64,000 nt of DNA, from contig NZ_QFHO01000007.1 of NCBI RefSeq assembly GCF_004920835.1, forward strand, positions 96,077 through 160,076. The letters are read 5' to 3'. The translations under genes and the position numbers were made by a program. Shown here piece by piece: positions 9,909 through 19,539 of this stretch (its first letter is position 1; each line of letters begins with the position of its first letter). The notes beneath the pieces were generated by a model. It searched no databases. It was not told the DNA's origin and saw only the letters and a list, made by a program, of their open reading frames with translations. This stretch comes from Stenotrophomonas maltophilia. Its GTDB lineage: Bacteria; Pseudomonadota; Gammaproteobacteria; Xanthomonadales; Xanthomonadaceae.

Positions 9909-9935
9909 GAACTTTTCCCGGGATTGGCAGTCTCA
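9909..9935 (+). promoter_or_regulatory. ECF-type (sigma-E-like) promoter of rpoE
   Basis: GAACTT (9909-9914), 16 bases, then TCTCA (9931-9935), 40 bases before the rpoE ATG. This matches the GGAACTT-N16-TCTGA form of sigma-E promoters, as expected for an autoregulated extracytoplasmic sigma factor. Prediction from sequence only. Confidence 0.6.
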
Positions 9936-9975
9936 TTGCCCGACGTCGGTTGGGCTGACAGGAGTGCGGCCCCTC

Positions 9976-10596
9976 ATGGCCGATGTTGATACACCTCAGG
10001 AGCTGGATCTGGAACTGGTCCGGCGCGTGCAGCACGGCGAGAGTGCCGCCTTCGATGTCCTGGTGCGCAAGTACCAGCATCGGGTCGTGGCCCTGGTCGG
10101 TCGCTACATCGCCGACTGGAGCGAATGTCAGGACGTCGCCCAGGACACTTTCATCCGTGCCTACCGCGCGATCGGAAGTTTCCGTGGCGATGCCCAGTTC
10201 TCAACCTGGTTGCATCGAATCGCCGTGAATACCGCCAAAAACTACCTGGCTTCACACAATCGCCGCCCGCCGACCGATGACATCGACATCGGCGACGCCG
10301 AGCAGTTCGACAGCGGGACGCGCCTGCGCGACACCGACACGCCCGAACGCGAGTTGATGCGCCAGGAGCTGGAACAGACGGTGATGAAGGCCGTCAACGC
10401 GCTGCCGGAAGAACTCCGGCTGGCGATCACCCTGCGCGAGGTGGAAGGACTGAGTTACGACGAAATCGCGCAGAAAATGGGGTGCCCGATCGGCACCGTG
10501 CGTTCACGGATCTTCCGGGCGCGCGAGGCGATCGACACCGAACTCCGGCCGCTGTTGGACATCGGCAGCGCCACCCGTGAGAAGAGCCGCGTATGA
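9976..10596 (+). CDS. rpoE: RNA polymerase sigma-E factor
   Basis: A 206-residue ECF sigma factor. Region 2 runs from about residue 10 to 90 (ELVRRVQHGESAAFDVLV, AQDTFIRAYRAIGSF, FSTWLHRIAVN) and region 4 from about 135 to 190 (LPEELRLAITLREVEGLSYD, then GTVRSRIFRARE). The start at 9976 (MADVDTPQE) has AGGAG upstream; the longer frame reads through the putative promoter. The stop overlaps the rseA start by four bases (ATGA). It directs the response to misfolded envelope proteins together with the anti-sigma factor and protease encoded next. Confidence 0.95.
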   Translation: MADVDTPQELDLELVRRVQHGESAAFDVLVRKYQHRVVALVGRYIADWSECQDVAQDTFIRAYRAIGSFRGDAQFSTWLHRIAVNTAKNYLASHNRRPPTDDIDIGDAEQFDSGTRLRDTDTPERELMRQELEQTVMKAVNALPEELRLAITLREVEGLSYDEIAQKMGCPIGTVRSRIFRAREAIDTELRPLLDIGSATREKSRV

Positions 10597-11474
10597 CCAG
10601 TAATCCGTTCAACGAATCGCAGAACCATCAATCGCCTGCCGGGCAGCGCCTGGACCAGCGCCACCGCGAGCAGCTGTCGGCCCTGGTCGATGGCGAGCTG
10701 GGCGCCGATGAAGCGCGCTTCCTGCTGCGCCGCATGGAACATGACCCCGAACTGGCAGGCTGCCAGGAACGCTGGCAGCTGCTCGGCGACGTGATGCGCG
10801 GCCAGGCCTCGCTGCTGGCGCCTGCCGGCTTCGGAGCCGCTGTGGCCGCCGCCATCGCTGCCGAACCCGCGCCACAGGCCGAGCCGCGCCGCCAGGTGCG
10901 GCGTACCGGCTGGCGAGCCTGGGGCGGTGGTGCCGCACTGGCCGCCTCGGTGGCGGCCGTGGCCCTGTTCATGGGAGGCGAGAAGCTGCAGGAAGCCACG
11001 CCGGGCGAGCCGCTGGCGCCGCAGGTGATCGCCAGCCAGGCCGAGCTGGCGCCGGCACCGAGCAACCCGGCTCCGGTCACCGAAGCCTCGGTGGATACCG
11101 CAGCGATGGCCGTGGCTGCTGCCCCGGCCGTGGCGATGGCCGCTGCCGGCCGCCGCCAGGACACCCGCCGTGCCAGTGCGACCCGCAGCCAGCAGGCCGC
11201 GCGTGCCGCGCAGCGTGACGATGTACCGCAGCGTGCGGTGGCTGCCGCGCAGGCGCCGTTGACCCCGAGCGTGCCGGCCAACGCCAGCCGCAACCTGCCG
11301 TTCGGCGAGGTTGGTGGCCTGCAGGCACGGCCGTGGCCGCGCTCCAGCCTGGCGCCCGCCGCCGGTGGCGCGCTCAATGCCAGCTTCCCGGCCCACGCCG
11401 GTGGTGCCGCGTTCTACCCGTTCGAGCCGCGCCTGCAGGATGACCTGCCGGTGCCGCCGCGCCCGCGCGACTGA
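10593..11474 (+). CDS. rseA: Sigma-E anti-sigma factor RseA
   Basis: A 293-residue single-pass membrane protein. The cytoplasmic N-terminus (residues 25-75, REQLSALVDGELGADEARFL) is the sigma-binding RseA domain. One membrane segment spans about residues 107-127. The periplasmic part is alanine/proline-rich and low in complexity, with no clear RseA_C domain. It is coupled to rpoE by an ATGA overlap. By family, it sequesters RpoE until cut by DegS/RseP-type proteases. It is longer than E. coli RseA (216 residues), mostly in the low-complexity periplasmic region. Confidence 0.9.
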   Translation: MTSNPFNESQNHQSPAGQRLDQRHREQLSALVDGELGADEARFLLRRMEHDPELAGCQERWQLLGDVMRGQASLLAPAGFGAAVAAAIAAEPAPQAEPRRQVRRTGWRAWGGGAALAASVAAVALFMGGEKLQEATPGEPLAPQVIASQAELAPAPSNPAPVTEASVDTAAMAVAAAPAVAMAAAGRRQDTRRASATRSQQAARAAQRDDVPQRAVAAAQAPLTPSVPANASRNLPFGEVGGLQARPWPRSSLAPAAGGALNASFPAHAGGAAFYPFEPRLQDDLPVPPRPRD

Positions 11475-11489
11475 GCCGGGCGCTTTCAC

Positions 11490-11508
11490 GCCCCGCCGTC
11501 GGCGGGGC
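11490..11508 (+). terminator. GC stem-loop between rseA and mucD
   Basis: GCCCCGCC/GGCGGGGC with a GTC loop, 16 bases past the rseA stop and 41 before the mucD start. A weak T-rich stretch follows (ATTCCTCTTT). It may attenuate rather than stop transcription into mucD. Confidence 0.45.
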
Positions 11509-11548
11509 CCGTATTCCTCTTTCCATCCGACCCGGAGGTTGCCGTCCG

Positions 11549-13084
11549 ATGACTCCCCGACTCCGCACGCAGGCCATTGGCCTGTTCGCCCTGACCCTGC
11601 CGCTGGTGGCCTGTGCCCAGCCAGCGCCGCCTGCCGCCCCGCCGCAGGTCGCCGCTGCGGCAGCCCCGCGCGCGCCGGCGCAGCCGCTGGTCAGCGGCCT
11701 GCCCGATTTCACCCACCTGGTAGAACAGGTCGGGCCGGGCGTGGTCAACGTCGACACCACCATCGTGCGCAACAACCGCCAGGCCTCGCGTGGCCCGATG
11801 GGCGGCGACGATGACATGCCGGAATTCTTCCGTCGCTTCTTCGGGCCTGACTTCCCGATGCCGGGGCAGGGGCCGGGCGGGCAGGACGGTGGCCCCAGCA
11901 TCAAGGGCCGCGGCATGGGCTCGGGCTTCATCATTTCGCCCGACGGCTACGTGCTGACCAACTACCACGTGGTGGCTGACGCCAGCGAGGTGAAGGTCAA
12001 GCTGGGTGACAGCCGCGAATTCAACGCCAAAGTGGTGGGCAGCGACCAGCAGTACGACGTGGCCCTGCTGAAGATCGACGGCAAGAACCTGCCCACCGTG
12101 CGCGTGGGCGATTCCAATACCCTGAAGCCGGGCCAGTGGGTTGTCGCGATCGGCTCGCCGTTCGGCCTCGACCACTCGGTCACTGCCGGCATCGTCAGCG
12201 CGCTTGGCCGCAGCACCGGTGGCGCCGATCAGCGCTACGTGCCGTTCATCCAGACCGACGTGGCGATCAACCAGGGCAACTCCGGCGGCCCGCTGCTGAA
12301 CACCCGTGGCGAAGTGGTCGGTATCAACTCGCAGATATTCTCCGCCTCGGGCGGCTACATGGGCATCAGCTTCGCAATTCCGATCGACCTGGCGATGAGC
12401 GCGGTCGAGCAGATCAAGAAGAGTGGCAAGGTCACCCGTGGCCAGCTGGGCGCGGTGGTTGAGCCGATCGATGCGCTGAAGGCGCAGGGCCTGGGCCTGC
12501 CGGACAGCCGCGGCGCGCTGGTCAACCAGATCGTGGCCGGCAGTGCCGCGGAAAAGGCCGGCGTGCAGATCGGCGACGTGGTGCGCTCGGTCAATGGCAG
12601 CCCGGTCAACAGCTGGTCGGACCTGCCGCCGCTGATCGGTGCGATGGCGCCGGGCAGCCGGGTCACGCTGGGCGTGATCCGCGACGGCAAGCCGCGTGAC
12701 CTGAGCGCCACGCTGACCGCGCTGAGCGAAGACGGCCAGGGCAATGCCCGCACGGCCGCAGGACCGAAGCCCGATGCGGCCCCGCAGGCGGGTGCCAATG
12801 CACTGCTTGGCCTGGATGTCAGTGATCTGACCGCGCCGCAGCGCAAGCAGTTCGGCCTGGACGGCAACGAAGGTGTGCGCATCACCGGGGTCAAGGGCCA
12901 GGCGGCACGTGATGCGGGCCTGTCGCCGGGCATGGTGATCCTGCAGGTCGGCCGCACCACGGTCGGCAGCGTGGATGCCCTGAACCGCGCGCTGTCCAGC
13001 TACAAGAAGGACGATGTGGTGATGCTGCTGGTACGTACCGGCAACGGCAACAGTGCCTTCGTGGCGGTCAAGGCCGGCCAGTAA
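11549..13084 (+). CDS. mucD: Periplasmic serine protease MucD/DegP family, probable lipoprotein
   Basis: A 511-residue HtrA protease. The catalytic triad is His140 (LTNYHVV), Asp170 (QYDVALLKI) and Ser245 (NQGNSGGPLL), followed by two PDZ domains (about 295-385 and 425-500). The N-terminus ends in LPLVAC-AQ, a good lipobox with Cys22, so the protease is probably membrane-anchored rather than freely periplasmic; Ala at +2 does not favour inner-membrane retention. A GGAGG lies upstream of the ATG. It is the third gene of the rpoE-rseA-mucD group and degrades or refolds damaged envelope proteins, which also keeps the sigma-E response down. Confidence 0.93.
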   Translation: MTPRLRTQAIGLFALTLPLVACAQPAPPAAPPQVAAAAAPRAPAQPLVSGLPDFTHLVEQVGPGVVNVDTTIVRNNRQASRGPMGGDDDMPEFFRRFFGPDFPMPGQGPGGQDGGPSIKGRGMGSGFIISPDGYVLTNYHVVADASEVKVKLGDSREFNAKVVGSDQQYDVALLKIDGKNLPTVRVGDSNTLKPGQWVVAIGSPFGLDHSVTAGIVSALGRSTGGADQRYVPFIQTDVAINQGNSGGPLLNTRGEVVGINSQIFSASGGYMGISFAIPIDLAMSAVEQIKKSGKVTRGQLGAVVEPIDALKAQGLGLPDSRGALVNQIVAGSAAEKAGVQIGDVVRSVNGSPVNSWSDLPPLIGAMAPGSRVTLGVIRDGKPRDLSATLTALSEDGQGNARTAAGPKPDAAPQAGANALLGLDVSDLTAPQRKQFGLDGNEGVRITGVKGQAARDAGLSPGMVILQVGRTTVGSVDALNRALSSYKKDDVVMLLVRTGNGNSAFVAVKAGQ

Positions 13085-13121
13085 GGCCTGCCGGGGCCGC
13101 CCTGGCGGCCATTGCGACTCC

Positions 13122-13151
13122 CCCGAAGCCCCGCCCTGGCGGGGCTTCGGG
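13122..13151 (+). terminator. Stem-loop after mucD
   Basis: CCCGAAGCCCCGCC/GGCGGGGCTTCGGG, a perfect 14-bp stem with a 2-base CT gap, 38 bases past the mucD stop. No T tract follows. Confidence 0.5.
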
Positions 13152-13249
13152 CATTCCGGCCCCGGCCCGATGAGGCCGTTTTCGCGGCCGGGCCCCGGGC
13201 GTGCGATAATCGACCGTTACCCTGACGACGCCGCGCGCCGCCGCCACCT

Positions 13250-15058
13250 ATGTCTTCTGATTCGATGCGGAACATCCGCAACTTCTCCATCATCGCCCAC
13301 GTCGACCACGGCAAGTCCACGCTGGCCGACCGCATCATCCAGCTCTGCGGCGGCCTCCAGGCCCGTGAGATGGAAGCGCAGGTGCTCGACTCCAACCCGA
13401 TCGAGCGCGAGCGTGGCATCACCATCAAGGCACAGTCGGTGTCGCTGCCATACCTGGCCAAGGATGGGCAGACCTACCACCTGAATTTCATCGACACCCC
13501 GGGCCACGTCGACTTCTCCTATGAAGTCAGCCGCTCGCTGGCCGCCTGCGAAGGCGCGCTGCTGGTGGTCGACGCCGCCCAGGGCGTGGAAGCGCAATCG
13601 GTGGCCAACTGCTACACCGCCGTCGAGCAGGGCCTGGAAGTGGTGCCGGTGATCAACAAGATCGACCTGCCCACCGCCGACATCGAGCGCGCCAAGGCCG
13701 AGATCGAGGCCGTGATCGGCATCGATGCCGCCGACGCCGTGCCGGTCAGCGCCAAGACCGGCCTGAACGTGCAGGACGTGCTGGAAGCCATCGTGCACCG
13801 CATCCCGCCGCCGAAGCCGCGTGACACTGACAAGCTGCAGGCGCTGATCATCGACTCCTGGTTCGACAATTACCTGGGCGTGGTCTCGCTGGTGCGCGTG
13901 ATGCAGGGTGAGATCAAGGCCGGTGACAAGCTGCAGGTGATGTCCACCGGCCGCAACCACCAGGTCGACAACGTCGGTGTGTTCACCCCGAAGCGCAAGG
14001 TGCTGCCGGCGCTGCGCGCCGGTGAAGTGGGTTGGGTCACCGCCAGCATCAAGGACGTGCATGGTGCGCCGGTCGGTGACACCCTGACGCTGGCCGCCGA
14101 CCCGGCGCCGAAGCCGCTGCCTGGTTTCCAGGAAATGCAGCCGCGCGTGTTCGCCGGCCTGTTCCCGGTCGATGCCGAAGACTACCCGGACCTGCGCGAA
14201 GCGCTGGACAAGCTGCGCCTGAACGATGCTGCGCTGCGCTTCGAGCCGGAAAGCTCCGAAGCAATGGGCTTCGGTTTCCGTTGCGGCTTCCTCGGCATGC
14301 TGCACATGGAGATCGTGCAGGAGCGCCTGGAGCGCGAGTACAACCTGGACCTGATCAGCACCGCGCCGACGGTGGTGTACGAGGTACTGAAGACCGACGG
14401 CACCATCATCAACATGGACAACCCGGCCAAGCTGCCGCCGGTGAACCATGTTGAGGAGATCCGCGAGCCGATCATCCGCGCCAACGTGCTCACCCCCGAG
14501 GAGTACATCGGCAACATCATCAAGCTGTGCGAAGAAAAGCGTGGCAGCCAGATCGGCATCAACTACCTGGGCAGCCAGGTGCAGATCAGCTATGAGCTGC
14601 CGATGGCCGAAGTGGTGCTGGACTTCTTCGACAAGCTGAAGTCGGTCAGCCGCGGCTATGCGTCGCTGGACTATCACTTCGTGCGCTTCGATGCCGGCCC
14701 GTTCGTGCGCGTGGACGTGCTGATCAACGGTGACAAGGTCGATGCGCTGTCGCTGATCGTGCACCGCAGTCACGCCGACCGCCGCGGCCGCGAGCTGTGC
14801 GAGAAGATGAAGGACCTGATCCCGCGCCAGCAGTTCGACGTGGCCATCCAGGCTGCCGTCGGCTCGCAGATCATCGCCCGTACCACGGTCAAGGCCATGC
14901 GCAAGAACGTGCTGGCCAAGTGCTATGGTGGCGACGTTTCGCGCAAGAAGAAGCTTCTGGAAAAGCAGAAGGAAGGCAAGAAGCGCATGAAGCAGGTCGG
15001 CCGTGTGGAGATCCCGCAGGAAGCGTTCCTGGCCGTGCTGCAGATGGACAACAAGTAA
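13250..15058 (+). CDS. lepA: Elongation factor 4 (LepA)
   Basis: A 602-residue translational GTPase, full length for the family. The G1 motif AHVDHGKST is at residues 16-24, with DTPGH and NKIDLP following. The LepA-specific C-terminal domain is present ([20 protein letters not shown]). It back-translocates stalled ribosomes. The ATG at 13250 is the first Met of the [11 protein letters not shown] start. It is followed 55 bases later by lepB, the usual lepA-lepB arrangement, with a GC hairpin (ACCGGCC/GGCCGGT) in the gap. Confidence 0.97.
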   Translation: MSSDSMRNIRNFSIIAHVDHGKSTLADRIIQLCGGLQAREMEAQVLDSNPIERERGITIKAQSVSLPYLAKDGQTYHLNFIDTPGHVDFSYEVSRSLAACEGALLVVDAAQGVEAQSVANCYTAVEQGLEVVPVINKIDLPTADIERAKAEIEAVIGIDAADAVPVSAKTGLNVQDVLEAIVHRIPPPKPRDTDKLQALIIDSWFDNYLGVVSLVRVMQGEIKAGDKLQVMSTGRNHQVDNVGVFTPKRKVLPALRAGEVGWVTASIKDVHGAPVGDTLTLAADPAPKPLPGFQEMQPRVFAGLFPVDAEDYPDLREALDKLRLNDAALRFEPESSEAMGFGFRCGFLGMLHMEIVQERLEREYNLDLISTAPTVVYEVLKTDGTIINMDNPAKLPPVNHVEEIREPIIRANVLTPEEYIGNIIKLCEEKRGSQIGINYLGSQVQISYELPMAEVVLDFFDKLKSVSRGYASLDYHFVRFDAGPFVRVDVLINGDKVDALSLIVHRSHADRRGRELCEKMKDLIPRQQFDVAIQAAVGSQIIARTTVKAMRKNVLAKCYGGDVSRKKKLLEKQKEGKKRMKQVGRVEIPQEAFLAVLQMDNK

Positions 15059-15112
15059 GCCCGCACCGGCCCTGCGGGGCCGGTCGTCTGGTGACGTTGC
15101 AAAGGACCCTGA

Positions 15113-15907
15113 ATGAAACTGTTTGAGATCCTCCTGGTCGTGCTGACCCTGTCCTCGGGCCTGATCCTGCTCGCGGACAAGCTGTATCTCGCCAAGCGCC
15201 GCGCCCAGCGCGCGGGCCTGCTCGATTCCGAGCCGGTGCTGGTGGACTACTCGCGCGCGTTCTTCCCGGTGCTGGCGATCGTGCTGATCGTGCGCAGCTT
15301 CATCGCCGAGCCGTACAAGATTCCGTCCAGCTCGATGATGCCGAACCTGCTGATCGGCGACTTCATCCTGGTCAACAAGTTCTCCTATGGCCTGCGCCTG
15401 CCGATCAGCAACACCAAGTTCGTGCCGGTCGGTGAACCGTCGCGCGGTGACGTGGTGGTGTTCCACTTCCCGGGCCACAGCGACCAGGATCCGGCCAAGG
15501 GCGAGAACTTCATCAAGCGCGTGATCGGCGTGCCGGGCGACACCGTGGTCTTCGAAGGCGACGGCGTGATCCTCAACGGCGAGCCGCTGAAGTACGACAA
15601 CAAGGGTATCTACGCCGGCCACAAGGGCCAGGGCGAAGGTGCCAACCTGCTGGTCGAGCACCTCCCGGGCCGTACCCATACCGTGCTGGAGACCGACTAT
15701 CCGCGCGGCCAGGGCCAGTGGACCGTGCCTGCCGGCAAGTACCTGGTGATGGGCGACAACCGCGACAACAGCGACGATGGTCGTTTCTGGGGCCTGCTGC
15801 CGGAAGAGAACCTGCGCGGCAAGGCATTCCTGATCTGGCTCAACTGCCAGGGCTGGTTCTGCAAGGATGGCTTCGAGCCGTCGCGGATCGGTTCGAGCAT
15901 CAACTGA
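15113..15907 (+). CDS. lepB: Signal peptidase I
   Basis: A 264-residue inner-membrane serine protease. Two membrane segments (about 3-22 and 46-64) precede the catalytic Ser74 in IPSSSMMPNLL. The general base is Lys135 in FIKRVIGVPGD. The box E motif MGDNRDNSDDGRFWG follows near residue 215. It removes Sec and Tat signal peptides at the periplasmic face. It is shorter than the E. coli enzyme (324), lacking part of the periplasmic beta insert, as in other xanthomonads. The downstream genes DUF4845, rnc, era and recO form one operon-like run. Confidence 0.97.
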   Translation: MKLFEILLVVLTLSSGLILLADKLYLAKRRAQRAGLLDSEPVLVDYSRAFFPVLAIVLIVRSFIAEPYKIPSSSMMPNLLIGDFILVNKFSYGLRLPISNTKFVPVGEPSRGDVVVFHFPGHSDQDPAKGENFIKRVIGVPGDTVVFEGDGVILNGEPLKYDNKGIYAGHKGQGEGANLLVEHLPGRTHTVLETDYPRGQGQWTVPAGKYLVMGDNRDNSDDGRFWGLLPEENLRGKAFLIWLNCQGWFCKDGFEPSRIGSSIN

Positions 15908-15959
15908 TCGGGCATCAACTGAGTATTTTCACATCCAACGCGTATCTGGGGAGAACGCA

Positions 15960-16343
15960 ATGAAGACGATGAACACGCAGCGTGGCATGACCCTGACCTC
16001 GTTCCTGGCGGTCCTGATCGTGGTCGGTTTCTTCCTCTACATCGGCATGAAACTGTTCCCGATGTACCAGGAGTACTACGCGGTGCGCTCGGCGATGAAG
16101 AGCCTGGCCAACGAGCCGGGCGTGGGCAGCATGGAGCCGTCGCGGATCCAGGACCTGTTCTTCAAGCGCCTGTACATCAACTACTCGGACAACGTGAAGC
16201 CGGCCAACGTCAAGTTTGATCGTCGCGACAATGGCTGGACCCTCAAGGTCAACTACGAAGTGCGCCGGCCGCTGGTCGGCAACCTCGATGTGGTTGGCAA
16301 ATTCGATTCTTCCCAGGACCTGACACGAAGCGGTGCCCAGTAA
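15960..16343 (+). CDS. DUF4845 family membrane protein
   Basis: A 127-residue protein with GGGGAGA eight bases before the ATG. The N-terminus [27 protein letters not shown] resembles a type IV pilin-like leader plus one membrane segment, but without the usual pilin Glu5. About 85 periplasmic residues follow. DUF4845 proteins are found almost always between lepB and rnc, as here, and their job is unknown. Its last 11 bases overlap the GTG start of rnc, so its translation is probably coupled to RNase III. Confidence 0.88.
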   Translation: MKTMNTQRGMTLTSFLAVLIVVGFFLYIGMKLFPMYQEYYAVRSAMKSLANEPGVGSMEPSRIQDLFFKRLYINYSDNVKPANVKFDRRDNGWTLKVNYEVRRPLVGNLDVVGKFDSSQDLTRSGAQ

Positions 16344-17013
16344 ATTCATCCAACGTGGCGACCTGATCGGTCATGCCTTCAGCGATCCGGCCCTGCTCAA
16401 GCAGGCGCTGACGCATCGCAGTGCCGGTGCGCCGCACAACGAGCGCCTGGAGTTCCTCGGCGACAGCATCGTCAACATGATGGCGGCCGAGGCGTTGTAC
16501 CAGCGCTGGCCCAAGGCTGACGAAGGCGCGATGACCCGTGCCCGTGCCGAGCTGGTGCGTGAAGGCGCGCTGGCGGTGATCGGGCGCACTCTGGAACTGG
16601 GCGAACGGCTGACCCTGGGGCCGGGCGAAATGAAGTCCGGCGGTCATCGTCGCGACTCGATCCTGGCCGACGCGGTGGAAGCCGTGGTGGCCGCGATCTA
16701 CCTGGATGCTGGCTTCGAGGCCTGCCGGGCAGTGGTTCTGCCCTGGTTCAGCGCTTCGATCGAGGCATTGCCGGCCTCCGGCCGGCCCGAGAAGGACCCC
16801 AAGACCCGCCTGCAGGAATGGCTGCAGGCCCGACAGAAGGCGTTGCCGCAGTATGAACTGGTGTCAGAATCCGGTGACGACCATGCCAAACACTTCCGGG
16901 TACGCTGCATCGTAGCCGACCCGGCCGCCAGCACCGAGGGCGAAGGCGCCTCGCGGCGGCTTGCCGAACAACAGGCGGCTGCGGCCGTCCTAGAACAACT
17001 GGATTCCAAGTGA
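16333..17013 (+). CDS. rnc: Ribonuclease III
   Basis: A 226-residue double-strand-specific endoribonuclease. The signature NERLEFLGD is at residues 36-44; the magnesium ligands are Glu40, Asp44, Asp113 and Glu116. A double-stranded RNA-binding domain covers about residues 155-225. The start is GTG at 16333, inside the DUF4845 gene. The stop overlaps the GTG start of era (GTGA). It processes rRNA precursors and structured mRNAs. Confidence 0.97.
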   Translation: MPSKFIQRGDLIGHAFSDPALLKQALTHRSAGAPHNERLEFLGDSIVNMMAAEALYQRWPKADEGAMTRARAELVREGALAVIGRTLELGERLTLGPGEMKSGGHRRDSILADAVEAVVAAIYLDAGFEACRAVVLPWFSASIEALPASGRPEKDPKTRLQEWLQARQKALPQYELVSESGDDHAKHFRVRCIVADPAASTEGEGASRRLAEQQAAAAVLEQLDSK

Positions 17014-17906
17014 GCGAACAAACTCCCCATCATTGCGGCAGCGTGGCCGTCATCGGCCGCCCGAACGTGGGCAAGTCGACCCTGACCAATGCCCTGGTCG
17101 GCGCCAAGGTCAGCATCGTCTCCAACCGTCCGCAGACCACGCGCCATCGCCTGCTGGGCATCGCCACCTATCCGGAAGGCCAGCTGGTGCTGGTCGACAC
17201 CCCCGGCCTGCACAAGGTGCAGAAGCGGGCGATGAACCGGGTGATGAACCGCGCCGCGCGCGGCTCGCTGGAAGGCGTCGACGCCGGCCTGCTGGTGATC
17301 GAAGCGGGTCGTTGGGACGAAGAAGACAGCCTGGCCTTCAATGTGCTGCGCGACGCAGGCATCCCGGTGGTGCTGGTGGTCAACAAGATCGACCGGCTGA
17401 AGGACAAGGGCGCGCTGCTGCCGTTCCTGCAGGAAGTCACGGCCGGCCGCGATTTCTCGTCCGTGCATCCGATCTCGGCGCAGAAGCGCAACGGCCTGGA
17501 AGCCCTGGTGCGCGACGTGCTGGCACTGCTGCCGGAAGCGCCGCCGATGTTCGGCGAAGACGAGATCACCGACCGCAGCCAGCGCTTCCTGGCCGGTGAG
17601 CTGGTGCGTGAACAGTTGATGCGCCAGTTGGGCGAAGAGCTGCCGTATGCCACCACCGTGGAAATCGAACGCTTCACCGAAGATGGCAACCTGCTGCGCA
17701 TCGGTGCGGTGATCTGGGTCGAGCGCGAGGGCCAGAAGGCCATCGTGATTGGCAAGGGTGGTACCCGCCTGAAGGAGATCGGGGCCAAGTCCCGCCTGCA
17801 GATGGAGCGTCTGTTCGGGGCCAAGGTGTTCCTGGAAACCTGGGTACGCGTGCGTGAAGGCTGGTCCGACGACGAGGCCGCACTGAAGGCCTTCGGTTAC
17901 GAGTAA
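17010..17906 (+). CDS. era: GTPase Era
   Basis: A 298-residue ribosome-assembly GTPase. The P-loop GRPNVGKS is at residues 16-23, followed by DTPGLH and NKIDRL. The C-terminal KH domain has the [13 protein letters not shown] loop that binds 16S rRNA near the anti-Shine-Dalgarno end. The start is GTG at 17010, overlapping the rnc stop. It is followed 18 bases later by recO, as in many proteobacteria. Confidence 0.97.
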   Translation: MSEQTPHHCGSVAVIGRPNVGKSTLTNALVGAKVSIVSNRPQTTRHRLLGIATYPEGQLVLVDTPGLHKVQKRAMNRVMNRAARGSLEGVDAGLLVIEAGRWDEEDSLAFNVLRDAGIPVVLVVNKIDRLKDKGALLPFLQEVTAGRDFSSVHPISAQKRNGLEALVRDVLALLPEAPPMFGEDEITDRSQRFLAGELVREQLMRQLGEELPYATTVEIERFTEDGNLLRIGAVIWVEREGQKAIVIGKGGTRLKEIGAKSRLQMERLFGAKVFLETWVRVREGWSDDEAALKAFGYE

Positions 17907-17924
17907 CCCGGAACGGTCGCTTCG

Positions 17925-18644
17925 ATGCTGATCGAGGACGACACCGGCTTCGTGCTGCATGCACGGGCCTACCGTGAGACCAGCCTGCTGGTCGAGGTAT
18001 TGAGCGCGCAGCATGGCCGCATCGGCCTGCTCGCGCGTGGTGTGTCCACTGCCAAGGGCCAGGTGCTGCGCGCCGCCCTGCAACCACTGCAGTGGATCCG
18101 CTTCAGCGCATTGCAGCGCGGTGAGTTGGCCCAGCTGCGTGGCGCCGAGGCGCTGGACACGGCACCGCGTCTGGTTGGCCAGGCGATGCTGGCCGGCTTC
18201 TACCTGAGTGAGCTGACCCTGCGCCTGGCCCCGCGCCAGGACCCGCTGCCGGAACTGTACCTGGCCTACGGCGAAGCGCGTGCGCGACTGGGAGTGGGGG
18301 CGGGCCTGGCCTGGACCCTGCGCCGGTTCGAACGCGAGCTGCTGACCGCGCTGGGCCTGGGTTTTGAGCTGGACAGTGCCAGCGACGGTCAGCCGATCGA
18401 CCCGGCCGCGCGCTATGAACTGGACCCACAGGAAGGCGCGCAGCGCCTGCTGAGCGAGCGCGGTGGCGAACGCCGCGCAGCCGCGACCGGCTCGGCGCTG
18501 CTGGCGCTGGCCGCCGATGAAGAGCCTGATGCCGCCGACCTGGCGAGCTTGCGCCTGCCGATGCGGCGGGTGCTGGCCCATCACCTCGGGCCGCGGGGAC
18601 TGAAGTCCTGGGAAATGCTCGAGCAGCTCGCTCCCAGGCGTTGA
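17925..18644 (+). CDS. recO: DNA repair protein RecO
   Basis: A 239-residue recombination mediator. The N-terminal OB fold begins near [19 protein letters not shown], followed by the helical C-terminal domain. RecO works with RecR to load RecA on SSB-coated gaps. As in many gammaproteobacteria, the zinc cysteines found in some RecO proteins are absent. The ribosome site is weak (GGAACGG), suggesting dependence on translation of era. Last gene of the lepA-recO run. Confidence 0.93.
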   Translation: MLIEDDTGFVLHARAYRETSLLVEVLSAQHGRIGLLARGVSTAKGQVLRAALQPLQWIRFSALQRGELAQLRGAEALDTAPRLVGQAMLAGFYLSELTLRLAPRQDPLPELYLAYGEARARLGVGAGLAWTLRRFERELLTALGLGFELDSASDGQPIDPAARYELDPQEGAQRLLSERGGERRAAATGSALLALAADEEPDAADLASLRLPMRRVLAHHLGPRGLKSWEMLEQLAPRR

Positions 18645-18653
18645 GGGGTGTTT

Positions 18654-18674
18654 GGCAGGGCTTGCAGCCCTGCC
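18654..18674. terminator. Bidirectional stem-loop between convergent recO and response regulator
   Basis: GGCAGGGC-TTGCA-GCCCTGCC, 9 bases after recO and 9 before the end of the convergent gene. The same hairpin sequence recurs at 46367, beside a cloverleaf-like repeat. Confidence 0.55.
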
Positions 18675-18683
18675 GAGCGACCC

Positions 18684-19412
18684 TCAATGCAGCAGGGCAG
18701 CTACCGCGTCGCGGAACCCCGCCTGGGCCTGCCCGGACTCCGGCGCATGATGCAACTGGCGCACCGCACGGGCCAGGCGTGCCGCGCCCACGAAGCCGCA
18801 GCTTGCCTGCAACCGGTGCAATTGGCTGCGCAGCTGGCGCTCGTCGTGCTGGTCCACCGCCTGCTCGACCGCATCGCGCACGCCCGGCAATTCGGCCAGG
18901 AACAACTCGCGCAGGGCGATCAAATGGTTGCGCTGGCCATTGAGCGCGGCCAGCGCCGCCGTCTCATCCCAGTCCTGGACCTGCAGCTCGACCGCCGCCG
19001 GCACCTGTGCCATGACGATCCCGGCGGGGCTGTTGACCAGGGCGCGGCGCACGGCCTTCAGCAACTGGTCGCGGCCCAGTGGCTTGACCAGGGTGTCGCT
19101 GAACCCGGCCTCGCGCAGGCGGGCATGAATGGAGGTATCACCGTCGGCGGTATGCGCCAACGCCGGCGTATCGGGGTGTGAACGGCGCAGTTCGCGCAAC
19201 AGCTGCGCACCGTTGCCGTCAGGCAGGTTGACGTCGATCAGCCACAGGTCATGCGCGCCGGGCTCGGCGCTGGCCAGGGCACTGGCCAACGAGTCTGCGG
19301 TGTCCACGTCCGCCGGTAACGTTTCCAACGCCGCTTTGAAAAAACCGCGGCTGATGATGTCGTCCTCGACAAGCAGGAAGCGGGGCCGGCTGGCCCGCGG
19401 GGTCATCTGCAT
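18684..19412 (-). CDS. Response regulator with C-terminal HPt-like domain
   Basis: A 242-residue protein. The start at 19412 (MQMTPRASRPRF) has GGAGG eight bases upstream; other in-frame Mets lie at 19427 and 19406. Residues 11-125 are a receiver domain with the acidic pair in LVEDD, phospho-acceptor Asp60 (LIDVNLPDGNG) and Lys110 (LVKPLG). Residues about 150-242 resemble an HPt domain; His199 sits in LHRLQASCGFVGA, where the usual HxxK lysine is Gln202. No DNA-binding output is present, so it likely acts in a phosphorelay. No histidine kinase is encoded nearby. It is divergent from rlmD. Confidence 0.8.
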   Translation of the reverse strand: MQMTPRASRPRFLLVEDDIISRGFFKAALETLPADVDTADSLASALASAEPGAHDLWLIDVNLPDGNGAQLLRELRRSHPDTPALAHTADGDTSIHARLREAGFSDTLVKPLGRDQLLKAVRRALVNSPAGIVMAQVPAAVELQVQDWDETAALAALNGQRNHLIALRELFLAELPGVRDAVEQAVDQHDERQLRSQLHRLQASCGFVGAARLARAVRQLHHAPESGQAQAGFRDAVAALLH

Positions 19413-19539
19413 CAGGGCTGCCTCCATGTCAGCTGCTGTAATCATCAAGCACGGCGGCGGCGGGCGCAAGCGGGTCCGGACCCTGCCGGTCAGGATCTGC
19501 GACAATACGCGCCCATTTTTGCCCGCAGCCTGTCGCCAC

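Noticed and set aside
19129..19539. N-terminal extension of RlmD by 137 residues
   Set aside because: It overlaps the divergent response regulator gene; the 444-residue form from GTG 19540 has the family length and TRAM start.
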